From Bacteroidota bacterium (GTDB lineage: Bacteria > Bacteroidota > Bacteroidia > Chitinophagales > Chitinophagaceae), in assembly GCA_023433345.1 (NCBI GenBank), contig JAEZDA010000046.1:1-13590 (forward strand): DNA of 13,590 bases, written 5' to 3'. This document shows positions 1-6,237 of this stretch, in pieces. Numbering within the stretch: position 1 is the first letter of the stretch; each line of letters opens with the position of its first letter. The position numbers and the translations under genes were made by a program. Under the pieces are notes generated by a model, which was not told the DNA's origin, made no database searches, and worked only from the letters and a program-made list of their open reading frames with translations.

Positions 1-5
1 GTGTG

Positions 6-85
6 CAGGGTTCAGGGTGCAGGGTACAGAGTACAGGCTTCAGGGTTCAGGGTGTTGGGTAGAGGGTGCAAGGTGCAGGTGCAGG
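6..85. repeat. Degenerate heptanucleotide tandem repeat (CAGGGTN)
   Basis: About eleven in-register 7-bp units run through this tract: CAGGGTT, CAGGGTG, CAGGGTA, CAGAGTA, CAGGCTT, CAGGGTT, CAGGGTG, TTGGGTA, GAGGGTG, CAAGGTG, then a shortened CAGGTG and CAGG. The third and last bases vary most. The array probably continues left beyond the window. It lies downstream of the rng stop and codes for nothing recognisable; the open frame through it is a by-product of a repeat without stops. Its function is unknown. Confidence 0.85.
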
Positions 86-120
86 AAAAACATAGCAGTA
101 AAAGGTCGGAGCATTCCGCT

Positions 121-160
121 CATCAAATCACATCATCAAATCACCAAATCATCAAATCAC
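121..160. repeat. Three direct copies of an 11-bp A/C/T-rich repeat
   Basis: CATCAAATCAC occurs exactly at 121-131, 134-144 and 150-160, with related CAAATCA text between copies. The third copy overlaps the 3' end of rng and supplies its stop codon (TCA on this strand at 157-159). Similar text recurs in the 6970-7090 spacer, which suggests a genome-wide family of low-complexity intergenic repeats. That last point is inference. Confidence 0.75.
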
Positions 161-1704
161 AGTTTGATCTCTTCTCCGCTGTCATCGAAAAACCTGAATT
201 CTGTGAGATGGTAGTTTGAGTCAGACTTCACACGAATCTTTTGCTTGTATTTCCAGCTCCATTTCATTCTGCGCGAAGGGAAGCCGCATGTAAGATATGT
301 GTACAGAATGGGGTGTACATGAATTGTGAGCCCGCGGTGTTTTTGGGAGATGAGGTAGTTGATGTTTTTGCCGATCTCATCTTCAAGTATGAGAGTTGAG
401 GAAACCTTACCTGTTCCATCACAACTCGGGCAAACCTCGCTCGTGTTGATGTTCATCTCAGGCTTCATCCTCTGCCGCGTGATCTGCATCAACCCAAACT
501 TAGTTATCGGCAAAACAGCATGTTTAGCCCGGTCGCCACGCATGAACTGGTCCATCGCATCGGCCAGTTTCTTTTTGTTTTCCATCAACTTCATGTCGAT
601 GAAATCAACAATGATGATTCCACCAAGATCGCGCAATCTTAATTGTCTTGCAATTTCCTCGGCGGCCTCAAGATTTGTTTCCAACGCGTTTTGTTCCTGG
701 TTGTTGCTAACACTTTTATAGCCGCTGTTTACATCTATAACATGCAATGCTTCTGTGTGCTCGATAATGAGGTATGCACCGCTTGGCAGGTTGACAGTTT
801 TACCAAAAGTAGCTTTCACCTGTTTGGTGATGCCGAAGCTGTCGAATATCGGGAGCCCGTTGTTGTAATAAGAAATGATATCGGCCTTATCGGGCGCGAT
901 CTTTTTTATGTAGTTCCTCGTTTCGGCGAACAGGTTCTTGTCGTTCACCACGATCTTGTTAAAATCTTCATTAAGCAGGTCGCGCAACATGCTGGTCGTT
1001 TTTCCCTGCTCACTTAAAATTTTTGCAGGCGGAACCGCCCCTCTGAGGTTTTTTTGAATTGTTGACCATGTGTTTACGAGGCCCATCAGGTCGTCGTGCA
1101 ATTCTGAAGCCTGTTTTCCTTCTGCAGCGGTACGAACGATAACGCCGAGATTTTTCGGCTTTATTGATTCAATGAGTTTCTGCAGTCTTTTTCTTTCATC
1201 AGAAGAATGGATCTTTCTTGAAACGGCCACTATATCGTTGAAAGGTGTAACAACTACAAATCTGCCGGGTAATGAAAGTTCGCAGCTCAGCCTGGGCCCC
1301 TTGGCGGCAATTGGTTCTTTCAATATCTGAACGAGTATATTAGGCCTGCCACTGAGCACTTCAGTGATCTTACCTGTCTTTATTATTTCGGGCTCTACTT
1401 TAAATTTAGAAAAATCAAAACCATGTTCACTCTTTTCATTCATTGAAAGATGAGTGAACTTAAGAATGGAACGAACGTAGGGGCTGAGATCAGTGTAATG
1501 AAGAAATGCGTCTTTCTCAAAACCTACGTCAATGAAAGCTGCATTTAAACCCGGGATAAGTTTTTTTACTTTCCCAAGGTAAAGATCGCCCACGGCGAAG
1601 CTTGCATCCGCCTTTTCCGCATGCAATTCCACCAGACGTTTATCTTCCAGCAGGGCAATTTCCACACCCTGGGGTGCAGCATTGATTATTAATTCCTTGG
1701 TCAC
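157..1704 (-). CDS. rng: Ribonuclease G/E family endoribonuclease
   Basis: This is a single-strand-specific, 5'-end-sensitive endoribonuclease acting in rRNA maturation and mRNA decay in the cytoplasm. At 515 residues it is close to E. coli RNase G (489) and lacks the long disordered tail of RNase E. The opening MTKELIINAAPQGVEIALLE matches RNase G N-termini, and an S1 domain follows at about 37-130. The catalytic Asp pair is visible: D324 in HVIDVNSGYKS and D367 in IIIVDFIDM, 43 residues apart as in RNase E D303/D346. The Zn-link CPSC (C425, C428) lies in CPSCDGTGKV. The start is GTG at 1704; an upstream in-frame ATG at 1731 is followed at once by TAA and cannot be used. It is the last gene of a probable operon with HU, a TPR protein and a small ribosomal protein. 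The gene symbol rests on family and synteny; some databases call it cafA. Confidence 0.95.
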   Translation of the reverse strand: MTKELIINAAPQGVEIALLEDKRLVELHAEKADASFAVGDLYLGKVKKLIPGLNAAFIDVGFEKDAFLHYTDLSPYVRSILKFTHLSMNEKSEHGFDFSKFKVEPEIIKTGKITEVLSGRPNILVQILKEPIAAKGPRLSCELSLPGRFVVVTPFNDIVAVSRKIHSSDERKRLQKLIESIKPKNLGVIVRTAAEGKQASELHDDLMGLVNTWSTIQKNLRGAVPPAKILSEQGKTTSMLRDLLNEDFNKIVVNDKNLFAETRNYIKKIAPDKADIISYYNNGLPIFDSFGITKQVKATFGKTVNLPSGAYLIIEHTEALHVIDVNSGYKSVSNNQEQNALETNLEAAEEIARQLRLRDLGGIIIVDFIDMKLMENKKKLADAMDQFMRGDRAKHAVLPITKFGLMQITRQRMKPEMNINTSEVCPSCDGTGKVSSTLILEDEIGKNINYLISQKHRGLTIHVHPILYTYLTCGFPSRRMKWSWKYKQKIRVKSDSNYHLTEFRFFDDSGEEIKL

Positions 1705-1748
1705 GCGAATTTCTTTTCTGAGACCTTACATGCCGGGAAAGGAAGGAA

Positions 1749-1787
1749 CCTTCGCGCAAAAGAGTATGATCTCCATTTTCGCGAAGG
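1749..1787 (-). promoter_or_regulatory. Long stem-loop in the rng leader
   Basis: On the minus-strand transcript, CCTTCGCG (1787-1780) pairs perfectly with CGCGAAGG (1756-1749). The stem extends inward past a bulged base through AAAA/TTTT (1779-1776 with 1761-1758) and GAG/CTC (1773-1771 with 1764-1762). That gives about 15 paired positions around a 6-nt loop. It is followed by TTCCTTTCCC, not a clean U-run, so it is a poor intrinsic terminator. It lies 44 nt upstream of the rng GTG. A role in rng mRNA stability or autoregulation, as known for the E. coli RNase E leader, is inference. Confidence 0.55.
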
Positions 1788-1794
1788 CAACCCG

Positions 1795-1820
1795 CATGTG
1801 CCTTAGGGTAAGGACACGTG
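1795..1820 (-). promoter_or_regulatory. Second stem-loop, just after the small ribosomal gene
   Basis: In the minus-strand transcript CACGTG (1820-1815), a bulged T (1814) and CCTTA (1813-1809) pair with TAAGG (1805-1801) and CACATG (1800-1795). This is 11 base pairs with one wobble, a one-base bulge and a CCC triloop. It begins 8 nt after the stop codon of the small ribosomal gene, with no U-tract behind it. It may be a processing or stability element separating that gene from rng, or a weak attenuator. Confidence 0.5.
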
Positions 1821-1828
1821 TATAGAAC

Positions 1829-1918
1829 TTATTTCTTCTTATGACGGTTCTTTCTCAAACGCTTTTTACGCTTATGAGTAGCGATTTTATGACGTTTTCT
1901 CTTTTTACCACAAGGCAT
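1829..1918 (-). CDS. AURKAIP1/COX24-domain small ribosomal protein (29 aa)
   Basis: This 29-residue, extremely basic protein begins MPCGKKRKRHKIATHKRKKR and ends in KKK; about two thirds of its residues are Lys, Arg or His. It matches the tiny AURKAIP1/COX24-domain proteins annotated in Bacteroidota. That family includes mitochondrial mS38 and mycobacterial bS22, which bind small-subunit rRNA. ATG is at 1918 and TAA at 1829-1831. It starts 36 bp after the TPR gene stop and lies 124 bp before the rng start, all on the minus strand, so co-transcription is likely. It falls below common gene-calling length cut-offs. A 12-bp palindrome (1943-1954) lies just upstream; no clear promoter is visible there. 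The family call is from recognition of the conserved sequence; binding to the ribosome here is inference. Confidence 0.85.
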   Translation of the reverse strand: MPCGKKRKRHKIATHKRKKRLRKNRHKKK

Positions 1919-1954
1919 ACCTAGTCTTTTTTGTGAATGATTATTTTATAAAAT

Positions 1955-2791
1955 TTATTTCAACTGCCTGATACGCTCATCCACTTCCCTGGAATAATGC
2001 GGATTGTCAGCCAGTTTTTTGCTGATGTTATACCATTTTATCGCTTCCTGCTTTTCGCCGAGGGCAGCATAAGTATCTGCCAGGTAGGCGATCGCTTCAA
2101 GATTGTTTGGTTCATGAGCCACCACCTTGAGAAAACGATCCCGTGCTTTGTCAAATTGCCCTGAAACCATTCCACCGACACCCAAAACAAGTTGGGCCTT
2201 CATGTTAGTGGAATCTTTTCTTGACACTGCAAGAAGTTCCTGGATTCCTTTCATCGTTTCATCCGCATTTCCTGCCCTTCCTTCGCCATAAATGTAGGCG
2301 CTACCGAGGCCGATACGCAGATCGTCGTTGTCAGAATTTAAAGCTAAAGCACGCTTAAAAAGATCTATTGTTTCGCTTGAATGCCATCCCAAAAATGCTT
2401 CGTTTTGTTGCATCCGGAGGTTATCTAACATCAAACGGGCTGCAAAGGTGAGGCTTTTTTCTGAATTATCCAATTTAGATGCTTCGGAAATATAATATCC
2501 ATAAGGCTCGAAGGCTTTAAGGCTGTCGCGCCAAAATCCTCCAATTTCACGGAAACGTTCGGCCCTTGCCACTGAATCGGCAGGCAAATTCTCTTTAAGA
2601 TGGGAAAGGAAGGCAGTTTGCGGGCCTGTGAGAGAACTTTCCAGGCTGTCTATATGCGTCAAAATGCTGAAAGAGGAAGCAGATTTAGGTTCCGGCGCCT
2701 TACCTTCTTGCTTGTTTACATTGCTTCCCAGGAGAAACATCAATAAAACTAACCCAATGCCGCTAAGGGCAACAATGATCTGCTTTTTCAC
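1955..2791 (-). CDS. Membrane-anchored tetratricopeptide repeat protein
   Basis: The 278-residue protein has one N-terminal hydrophobic segment (about 5-22, IIVALSGIGLVLLMFLLG), a low-complexity linker, then an all-helical body. TPR-type helices are clearest in the C-terminal half, for example TIDLFKRALALNSDNDDLR and the stretch ending EAIKWYNISKKL. It is probably anchored in the inner membrane with the TPR domain in the periplasm, serving as a protein-interaction scaffold; no enzymatic motif is visible. The start is GTG at 2791; an in-frame TAA lies three codons upstream, so no longer start exists. It sits 49 bp downstream of HU, with a candidate -7 box in that gap. Comparable TPR genes occur beside HU and rng in other Bacteroidota, from memory of the synteny. 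The exact function is unknown. Confidence 0.8.
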   Translation of the reverse strand: MKKQIIVALSGIGLVLLMFLLGSNVNKQEGKAPEPKSASSFSILTHIDSLESSLTGPQTAFLSHLKENLPADSVARAERFREIGGFWRDSLKAFEPYGYYISEASKLDNSEKSLTFAARLMLDNLRMQQNEAFLGWHSSETIDLFKRALALNSDNDDLRIGLGSAYIYGEGRAGNADETMKGIQELLAVSRKDSTNMKAQLVLGVGGMVSGQFDKARDRFLKVVAHEPNNLEAIAYLADTYAALGEKQEAIKWYNISKKLADNPHYSREVDERIRQLK

Positions 2792-2828
2792 AGTAACTTA
2801 TTTTTATGGCCTCAATTCAATGAAGCCG

Positions 2829-2836
2829 CAAAGTTA
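2829..2836 (-). promoter_or_regulatory. Candidate internal -7 element before the TPR gene
   Basis: The minus strand reads TAACTTTG, a full match to the Bacteroidota -7 consensus TAnnTTTG, 37 bp before the GTG of the TPR gene. No TTG -33 element is seen at the expected 19-bp spacing, where the HU 3' end lies. It may be a weak internal promoter letting the downstream genes be expressed without HU. Confidence 0.3.
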
Positions 2837-2840
2837 CTTT

Positions 2841-3164
2841 TTACTCATCATCTTCTTCCTTTAAATCGGGCGCTTCTTTAATTTTAGAGGAATTTTTTAT
2901 ATCCTGAACAAATTCTTTCGACGGCTTGAAAGCAGGAATGAAATGCTCCGGAATTTCCACTGCCACATTCTTCTTGATGTTTCTGCCGATCTTCGCTGCG
3001 CGTTTCTTGATTATAAAGCTCCCGAAGCCACGGATGTAGATGTTTTCGCCCTCTGTAAGACTTTGTTTGATTTCTTTGAACATGGTCTCGAGCGTAACTA
3101 ACACATCCACTTTCGGAATTCCTGTTTTGTCGGAAATTTTGTTGATAAGATCAGCTTTACGCAT
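2841..3164 (-). CDS. HU/IHF family DNA-binding protein
   Basis: A nucleoid-associated histone-like protein of 107 residues that bends DNA as a dimer. The opening MRKADLINKISDKTGIPKVD is a typical HU helix 1-2, GFGSF marks the start of the beta-arm region, and PAFKPSK is the usual end of the fold. The arm carries GRNIKKNVAVEIPEH in place of the standard RNPxTGE, as in IHF-beta-like Bacteroidota members. A short acidic tail (ends LKEEDDE) follows. I chose ATG 3164 because the family starts at MRKADL; a TTG at 3173 would add three residues and is less likely. It is the first gene of the minus-strand operon and is divergent from mutY, with its own good promoter at 3199-3228. Which of the several HU paralogs in the genome this is cannot be told. 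Confidence 0.92.
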   Translation of the reverse strand: MRKADLINKISDKTGIPKVDVLVTLETMFKEIKQSLTEGENIYIRGFGSFIIKKRAAKIGRNIKKNVAVEIPEHFIPAFKPSKEFVQDIKNSSKIKEAPDLKEEDDE

Positions 3165-3198
3165 AATGGACAATTTGTATGGGTAAAAAGATTTGAAC

Positions 3199-3228
3199 CA
3201 AAATTACAATTAACTCGATGATAATCAA
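3199..3228 (-). promoter_or_regulatory. Promoter of the HU operon
   Basis: The minus strand reads TTG (3228-3226), 19 bp, then TAATTTTG (3206-3199). This is a full match to the Bacteroidota sigma-ABfr-type consensus TTG-N19-TAnnTTTG. The predicted start of transcription near 3193 gives a leader of about 30 nt to ATG 3164. The -33 box lies inside one arm of the inverted repeat at 3221-3244. Confidence 0.65.
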
Positions 3229-3244
3229 GCTAAATTTTGATTAT
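3221..3244. promoter_or_regulatory. Inverted repeat in the HU/mutY divergent region
   Basis: ATAATCAA (3221-3228), an 8-bp spacer, then TTGATTAT (3237-3244) form a perfect 8+8 bp palindrome. It lies between two divergent genes and covers the -33 box of the HU promoter, a reasonable position for a repressor or autoregulatory site. No specific regulator can be named. The AT-rich sequence makes chance occurrence possible. Confidence 0.35.
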
Positions 3245-3267
3245 TAACAATATAAAATCATGCCGAA

Positions 3268-4356
3268 GTGGTTGGTTTTGAAAATTTTAGAGAGGATCAA
3301 CTAAGGCCCGCCCTTAAAAAATGGTTTACCGGCACCCTGCTGCAATGGAATTCCTCTGAAAATCAACGCTCCATGCCGTGGAAAGGGGAAAAAAATCCTT
3401 ACCGCGTGTGGATGAGTGAAATTATTCTACAGCAAACGAGGGTTGAACAGGGTCTTTCGTATTACAACCGGTTCATAGATAATTTCCCCGACATCAGATC
3501 TTTGGCCGTTGCGGAAGAAGAGGCCGTATTCAAACTGTGGGAAGGCCTGGGTTATTATAGTCGTTGCAGAAATATGATAGCTGCGGCAAGGACACTGCAC
3601 TTCGAGCATCAGGGGAAATTTCCCGATGAGATCGATCAGATACGGTCTCTTCCCGGGGTTGGCCCCTACACGGCCTCTGCCATTGCTTCCTTTGCATTTG
3701 ATAAGCCCCATGCCGTTTTAGATGGAAATGTATTCCGGGTACTTTCCCGTTTTTTCGGAATATATGAGGCCATCGACAGTACAGCAGGAAGAAAGATCTT
3801 CGAAAGCTTGAGTGCCTTCCTTTTAGACGCCACCCAACCGGCAAAATACAACCAGGCTATAATGGACTTCGGTGCCACGGTTTGTAAGCCCCGGCAACCG
3901 CAATGTGAAACCTGTCCCCTTGCCAAAAAGTGCGCAGCGTTACTTGTAAACCATGTTGAGATATTACCCGTGAAGGCGAAAAAACTGGTACGGAAAACCC
4001 GTTGGTTCAACTTTCTCATCATTTCAAACGGTGAAAATATACTTATCGAAAAGCGCGGTCCGAAAGACATTTGGGAAAGCCTTTTTCAATTTCCTATGAT
4101 AGAATCAGAAAGGATCCCGGCCCTGAACGAATGGAGTGCTGCGGCGAAGAATTCCGGTGGATCAAACACGCCGTCTTTTCTTTTTCAACAAACTCAGCAG
4201 CTCACCCATCAAACCATTCATGGCCGTTTTTTTGTTCATAAAACCCCCGGAAATATTAAAGCAGGTCGCTGGGTGAAAGTTCAGGAATTGGACAAATTTC
4301 CCTTTCCAAGAATGATCGCCAAAATTCTGCCTGAACTGCAGCTTTCATTACGATAG
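3268..4356 (+). CDS. mutY: A/G-specific adenine glycosylase MutY
   Basis: Base-excision repair enzyme that removes adenine mispaired with 8-oxoguanine. The 362 residues show the full family layout. MPWKGEKNPYRVWMSEIILQ contains the catalytic Glu (E51). The helix-hairpin-helix is LPGVGPYTASAIAS (about 128-141), and the catalytic Asp is D152 in LDGNVFRVL. The [4Fe-4S] ligands are C206, C213, C216 and C222 with the standard C-x6-C-x2-C-x5-C spacing. A Nudix-like C-terminal domain (about 235-355) recognises 8-oxoG. The start is GTG at 3268: a TAA lies in frame five codons upstream and the next in-frame ATG (codon 36) would cut into the fold. A 14-codon ATG-started frame (3260-3304) overlaps this start in another frame. 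It heads the plus-strand series and is followed by ssb after 71 bp. Confidence 0.96.
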   Translation: MVGFENFREDQLRPALKKWFTGTLLQWNSSENQRSMPWKGEKNPYRVWMSEIILQQTRVEQGLSYYNRFIDNFPDIRSLAVAEEEAVFKLWEGLGYYSRCRNMIAAARTLHFEHQGKFPDEIDQIRSLPGVGPYTASAIASFAFDKPHAVLDGNVFRVLSRFFGIYEAIDSTAGRKIFESLSAFLLDATQPAKYNQAIMDFGATVCKPRQPQCETCPLAKKCAALLVNHVEILPVKAKKLVRKTRWFNFLIISNGENILIEKRGPKDIWESLFQFPMIESERIPALNEWSAAAKNSGGSNTPSFLFQQTQQLTHQTIHGRFFVHKTPGNIKAGRWVKVQELDKFPFPRMIAKILPELQLSLR

Positions 4357-4360
4357 TGCA

Positions 4361-4390
4361 TTGCCATTTTTAGGAGAAATAGTATCTTTA
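4361..4390 (+). promoter_or_regulatory. Candidate ssb promoter
   Basis: TTG (4361-4363), exactly 19 bp, then TATCTTTA (4383-4390) matches the Bacteroidota TTG-N19-TAnnTTTG pattern except for the final G. The predicted start near 4396 leaves a leader of about 32 nt before the ssb ATG. It lies in the 71-bp gap after mutY, so ssb and perhaps gldE-gldD could be transcribed separately from mutY. Confidence 0.5.
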
Positions 4391-4427
4391 ATAATACAGG
4401 CAAAACGAATCAACAAATAATAGTTAT

Positions 4428-4853
4428 ATGAGAGGGGTAAACAGGGTAATGCTGATAGGAAATTTAGGTAAGGATCCGGATATTCAATTTCTCGAAGGAA
4501 ATATTGCAGTGGCAAAATTTTCTCTCGCAACTACTGAAACTTACAAGGATCGAAGCGGTAAATTGATCTCACAAACCGAATGGCATACTGTGGTTTTGTG
4601 GAGAGGCTTGGCAGAGCTTGCTCAGAAATATCTCCACCGCGGCAGTCTCGTTTATATTGAGGGCAGGTTGAAAACAAGAAGCTGGGAAGACAAGGAAGGA
4701 AATAAGAAATTTGCCACGGAAATTGTAGGTGACAATCTGATAATGCTGGATAAAAGAAATGACGGTTCACAGGGAGGTTTTGAAGCCCCCGATCATTCAG
4801 GTGGCTCCGACCTGCCCCCTGGTGATGAAGGTGCGGATAAGCTGAGTTTTTAA
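4428..4853 (+). CDS. ssb: Single-stranded DNA-binding protein SSB
   Basis: Binds and protects single-stranded DNA in replication and repair and recruits partner proteins through its C-terminal tip. At 141 residues it is short but complete. The OB-fold (about 1-107) opens MRGVNRVMLIGNLGKDPDIQ and includes TEWHTVVLWRGLAELAQKYL and LVYIEGRLKTRSWEDKEG, all typical. The linker (about 110-134) is Gly/Asp-rich. The tip reads GADKLSF, where the usual acidic tip ends DDLPF or DDIPF: the final Phe is kept, but the Pro is Ser and a Lys replaces an acid. The gene sits between mutY and gldE, its usual place in Bacteroidota. A candidate promoter lies 38 bp upstream of the ATG. It could be a paralog rather than the main replicative SSB. 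Confidence 0.95.
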   Translation: MRGVNRVMLIGNLGKDPDIQFLEGNIAVAKFSLATTETYKDRSGKLISQTEWHTVVLWRGLAELAQKYLHRGSLVYIEGRLKTRSWEDKEGNKKFATEIVGDNLIMLDKRNDGSQGGFEAPDHSGGSDLPPGDEGADKLSF

Positions 4854-4872
4854 GCCACGGAAAAAAGTGGTT
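4853..4872 (+). terminator. Weak hairpin after ssb
   Basis: AGCCAC (4853-4858) can pair with GTGGTT (4867-4872) around an 8-nt GGAAAAAA loop, including one G-U pair, and is followed by ATTGTTTA. The stem is short and the U-tract poor. At best it causes partial termination between ssb and gldE. Confidence 0.2.
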
Positions 4873-4896
4873 ATTGTTTACTAAACTGATTTTGTC

Positions 4897-6228
4897 TTGG
4901 ACTATCATTCGGAAATCATTCTCCCTAATTTTCAAATCCTTTCAATTACACCTGCAGCCACAACGGTTCTCATCGTTGCTGCGGTTCTCCTTCTTATCGT
5001 CTCCTTCTTAATTGCGGGCAGCGAGGTGGCTTTTTTCTCCATGACCTCGAAAGACCTTAATGTGTTGAAAACAAAACGCCAGCCTGCATTCAGAAGGATC
5101 GTTTACCTGATGGAGAACCCAAAAACTCTAATGACTTCTATGCTGCTTGCGGGCAGTTTCGTAAACCTCGGTATAATTCTTATCGGCAACATTTTGCTGG
5201 ACGGATTGTTTGAACCCCTGAACCTCACCTTCTGGTCCACATTTTTCATAAAGGCTGCACTGCTTACTGTAATACTTGTTTTGTTTTCACAGGCACTGCC
5301 AAAGGTTTGGGCAACGCACCATAAGGTTTGGTTTGCAGCAACAGCATCCCTGATGATCGAAATTTTTAATTCCCTTCTCTTCAGGATGAGTAACCGGATG
5401 GTGCGTTTTACAGAAAGAGTGGAAAAGCAAACCGGGCCGCGAACGGCAACAATGGTGAGGAGCGATCTCGACGATGCAATCGACCTTCTTCCCGAACATG
5501 AGGCTTCACAAGAGGAAAAACAAATACTGAAAGGTATCAGGAAGTTTGGAGATACCACAGTGAAACAAATAATGCGTACACGCCTTGACGTTAGTGGCAT
5601 TGAGTCGGAATGCACCTTTGATGAAGTGAAAAAAATTGTGCTCGATCTTAATTATTCGCGTTTGCCGGTTTACAAACACAACCTTGATGAAATAAAGGGA
5701 ATGTTGCACACGAAAGATCTTTTACCTTTTATTGGAGAGCCAGGCAACTTTGACTGGACAAGCCTCATGCGTCAACCGTATTTTGTTCATGAACAGAAAC
5801 TCATCGAAGATCTTTTGCAGGAATTTCGCACACGTCGCATCCATTTCGCCGTGGTGGTAGACGAGTTCGGAGGAACGTCTGGCATAGTAACGCTTGAAGA
5901 CATCATGGAGGAGATCATCGGTGAAATTGAGGATGAATTTGATGACGAGGAAAGTGCGAATGTGAGAATTGATGAATACAATTACATTTTTGAAGGCAAA
6001 ACCATGATTCATGATGTATGCAGAATGATGAAATTGCCCACAGATGTTTTTGAACAGGTTCGCGGCGACAGTGATTCTCTCGCAGGGTTGGTGCTCGAAA
6101 TAGCCGGAGAATTTCCGCAGGTAAATGAACCCTTGGTGAGCGGAGACTTTACCTTCGTTCCATTAGAGATCAATAAAAACCGGATCGATAAAGTTAAAAT
6201 TACGGTTGCGCCACAGGTGCCGGCATAA
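4897..6228 (+). CDS. gldE: Gliding motility-associated protein GldE (CNNM/CBS/CorC family)
   Basis: An inner-membrane protein of the HlyC/CorC (CNNM) superfamily. Synteny with gldD marks it as GldE, which works with GldD in gliding motility and T9SS-linked functions; its biochemical activity is not established. Hydrophobic segments lie at about 20-48, 79-101, 108-133 and 145-163 (DUF21/CNNM domain, including AGSEVAFFSM). A CBS pair follows at about 226-282 (from MRTRLDVSGIESE, with YSRLPVYKHNLDEIKGMLH) and 291-350 (with FAVVVDEFGGTSGIVTLEDI, then EEIIGEIEDEFDDEE). A CorC_HlyC domain occupies about 355-438. Length (443) is normal for the family. The start is TTG at 4897: a TAA lies in frame five codons upstream, and the first in-frame ATG comes after the first membrane segment. 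gldD follows after 9 bp, so the two are surely co-transcribed. Confidence 0.93.
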   Translation: MDYHSEIILPNFQILSITPAATTVLIVAAVLLLIVSFLIAGSEVAFFSMTSKDLNVLKTKRQPAFRRIVYLMENPKTLMTSMLLAGSFVNLGIILIGNILLDGLFEPLNLTFWSTFFIKAALLTVILVLFSQALPKVWATHHKVWFAATASLMIEIFNSLLFRMSNRMVRFTERVEKQTGPRTATMVRSDLDDAIDLLPEHEASQEEKQILKGIRKFGDTTVKQIMRTRLDVSGIESECTFDEVKKIVLDLNYSRLPVYKHNLDEIKGMLHTKDLLPFIGEPGNFDWTSLMRQPYFVHEQKLIEDLLQEFRTRRIHFAVVVDEFGGTSGIVTLEDIMEEIIGEIEDEFDDEESANVRIDEYNYIFEGKTMIHDVCRMMKLPTDVFEQVRGDSDSLAGLVLEIAGEFPQVNEPLVSGDFTFVPLEINKNRIDKVKITVAPQVPA

Positions 6229-6237
6229 GCTCAGGAT

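Noticed and set aside
6..85. Telomere-like array
   Set aside because: The 7-bp units are degenerate and intergenic beside a core gene, with no sign of a chromosome end.
1..219. Plus-strand open frame of 72 codons at the left edge
   Set aside because: It is the heptamer and CAAATCA repeats translated, then the antisense of the rng 3' end. The peptide is repetitive and resembles no protein.
1726..1731. In-frame ATG upstream of rng
   Set aside because: It is followed at once by TAA (a start-stop pair). It cannot extend rng, and a regulatory role for a single start-stop is too speculative.
1943..1954. 12-bp palindrome ATTTTATAAAAT before the small ribosomal gene
   Set aside because: Pure AT palindromes are common by chance in such spacers, and it fits neither promoter nor terminator patterns well.
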